Positions 63,288 to 64,000 of a stretch of DNA of 64,000 nt are shown in pieces; positions within the stretch are counted from its first letter, which is position 1, and the number at the start of each line of letters is the position of its first letter. The notes below the pieces were generated by a model. That model was given only the letters and a program-made list of their open reading frames with translations. It was not told the DNA's origin and made no database searches. The stretch lies in assembly GCF_019931755.1 (NCBI RefSeq), contig NZ_CP082918.1:414001-478000 (forward strand). Reading direction: 5' to 3'. Origin of the DNA: Sutcliffiella horikoshii (lineage in GTDB: Bacteria > Bacillota > Bacilli > Bacillales > Bacillaceae_I). A program made the translations under genes and the position numbers.

Positions 63288-63312
63288 CAGATCCCTTAGA
63301 AATTCTTACCAT
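63284..63312 (+). promoter_or_regulatory. SigA promoter of the structured leader
   Basis: Consensus TTGACA (63284-63289), 17-bp spacer, TACCAT (63307-63312). Transcription should begin near 63319. Confidence 0.7.
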
Positions 63313-63319
63313 AAAGGAA

Positions 63320-63513
63320 AGAGATGAACGGAAGGGGAATCGAAATCCTAACAATGTGGAATAACCTTTAATGAAAATTGAGTAATTGGATAGAGTCAGA
63401 AGTTCCGGCCAAGGAATCAGTCTGTCCGTCCATCATTTCATTAAAGGGATACACATGTTGTGGAGTCGATACCCCACTTGAAACAGGTGCCTTTGGTGCA
63501 CCTGTTTTTTTAT
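63320..63513 (+). ncRNA. Structured leader RNA with terminator, unknown class
   Basis: A 12-bp perfect pairing CCTTTAATGAAA / TTTCATTAAAGG (63365-63376 with 63436-63447) encloses GGATAGA / TCTGTCC and GTTCC / GGAAT, giving one long nested hairpin. A further hairpin GTGGAGT-CGAT-ACCCCAC follows, then the terminator ACAGGTG / CACCTGT (63483-63489 with 63499-63505) with T7. Promoter, folded domain, terminator and gene in that order is the layout of a riboswitch or attenuator. It matches no class that I recognise. A 5' segment of ~45 nt precedes the first stem. Confidence 0.55.
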
Positions 63514-63577
63514 GGGGAAAAACATCTCTTTTATCGGACCGAACTTGTTTATACCCTAACAATTGGAGGGTTATATT

Positions 63578-64000
63578 ATGAATAGAATTGCAGTAGTAAC
63601 TGGCGCGAGCCGTTTAAAAGGAATCGGAGCAGCCGTGTGCAGGGAGTTGGCAAAAGCGGGACACCCCGTCTTTTTTACGTATTGGACGCCTTATGATGAA
63701 GAGATGCCATGGGGTTCTGAAGCTAGTGAACCACAACTTTTAAAAGAAGAGCTGGAGGAATTCGGTGTTCCGGTGGGGCTGATGGAGCTTGATCTCACAA
63801 GAGTGGAAGCGGCTGATGTGTTGTTTCAAAAAGTGAGGGAAGAACTTGGTGAGCCAAGTATACTCGTGAATAACGCGGCCTACTCCACCAACGATGATTA
63901 TAGCACGATAACAGCGGAGGATCTGGATAAGCATTATCTCGTAAACATCCGGGCTACCACTCTATTAAGCAGTAGATTTGCTCAGCAGTTCAACTTTGGA
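63578..64000 (+). CDS. SDR-family oxidoreductase, 3' end beyond window
   Basis: 141 residues visible of an expected ~250. Rossmann motif VVTGASRLKGIGAAVCREL (TGASxxxGIG) and NNAAYS identify a classical short-chain dehydrogenase; the insertion RLK before GIG is seen in FabG-like 3-oxoacyl reductases acting on odd substrates. TTGGAGGG precedes ATG 63578. It is the first gene after the structured leader, so it is probably under its control. Confidence 0.88.
   Translation, partial: MNRIAVVTGASRLKGIGAAVCRELAKAGHPVFFTYWTPYDEEMPWGSEASEPQLLKEELEEFGVPVGLMELDLTRVEAADVLFQKVREELGEPSILVNNAAYSTNDDYSTITAEDLDKHYLVNIRATTLLSSRFAQQFNFG

Overview
The window is chromosomal DNA of a low-to-moderate GC, spore-former-type Firmicute of the family Bacillaceae (Bacillus in the broad sense). 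The order pcrB-pcrA-ligA-camS ... opuE-gatC-gatA-gatB ... dgkB matches the yer region of Bacillus subtilis. Ribosome binding sites are strong AGGAGG types. S-box and T-box leaders, and promoter-like sequences of the SigA, SigB and SigW types, are all visible. The exact genus cannot be decided from the sequence alone.

Layout. 1-6.4 kb: end of pcrB, then pcrA, ligA and the CamS lipoprotein gene. 6.4-10.4 kb: proline use (rocA with its promoter and a cre-like site, a secreted DUF4397 protein, and a divergent proline/sodium symporter). 10.9-14.2 kb: gatCAB. 14.2-19.3 kb: envelope functions (VanY-type carboxypeptidase lipoprotein, NfeD-flotillin operon behind a SigW-like promoter, diacylglycerol kinase, a small lipoprotein). 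19.4-27.6 kb: one SAM-riboswitch-controlled assimilatory sulfate reduction and siroheme operon (yezD-like, cysH, cysP, sat, cysC, ferredoxin-type sulfite reductase, DUF3906, sumT, sirB, sirC). 27.7-30.7 kb: T-box-controlled short-form prolyl-tRNA synthetase and a PatB-type C-S lyase. 30.9-34.1 kb: ketopantoate-reductase-like protein, methyltransferase, serine hydrolase. 34.4-37.4 kb: an ergothioneine operon (flavodoxin-like reductase, egtB, egtD) behind a SigB-like promoter. 37.4-40.7 kb: secreted thermolysin-type protease and a DeoR regulator. 40.8-64 kb: a looser accessory region of GNAT acetyltransferases, HAD phosphatases, small membrane proteins, regulators, an M3 peptidase and a purine/pyrimidine permease unit. 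Several genes there are broken, and the window ends inside an SDR oxidoreductase gene preceded by a structured, terminator-ended leader.

The most unusual content is not a protein system. At least six intergenic places carry short arrays whose units recur at a fixed 20-21 bp pitch: 27958-28041, 32869-32994, 34243-34290, 39696-39800, 46483-46600 and 50809-50883. Four of them hold exactly 21 bp for four to six units. A related 52-bp-pitch palindromic array lies at 30703-30851, with a single-unit relative at 58681-58725. Unit sequences differ between families, but two families recur at two places each. I know of no described family that explains them, and they are the main candidate for something new.

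Starts were chosen by Shine-Dalgarno spacing, so several differ from the longest open frame. All functional names rest on motif and family recognition by eye; no database search was run.
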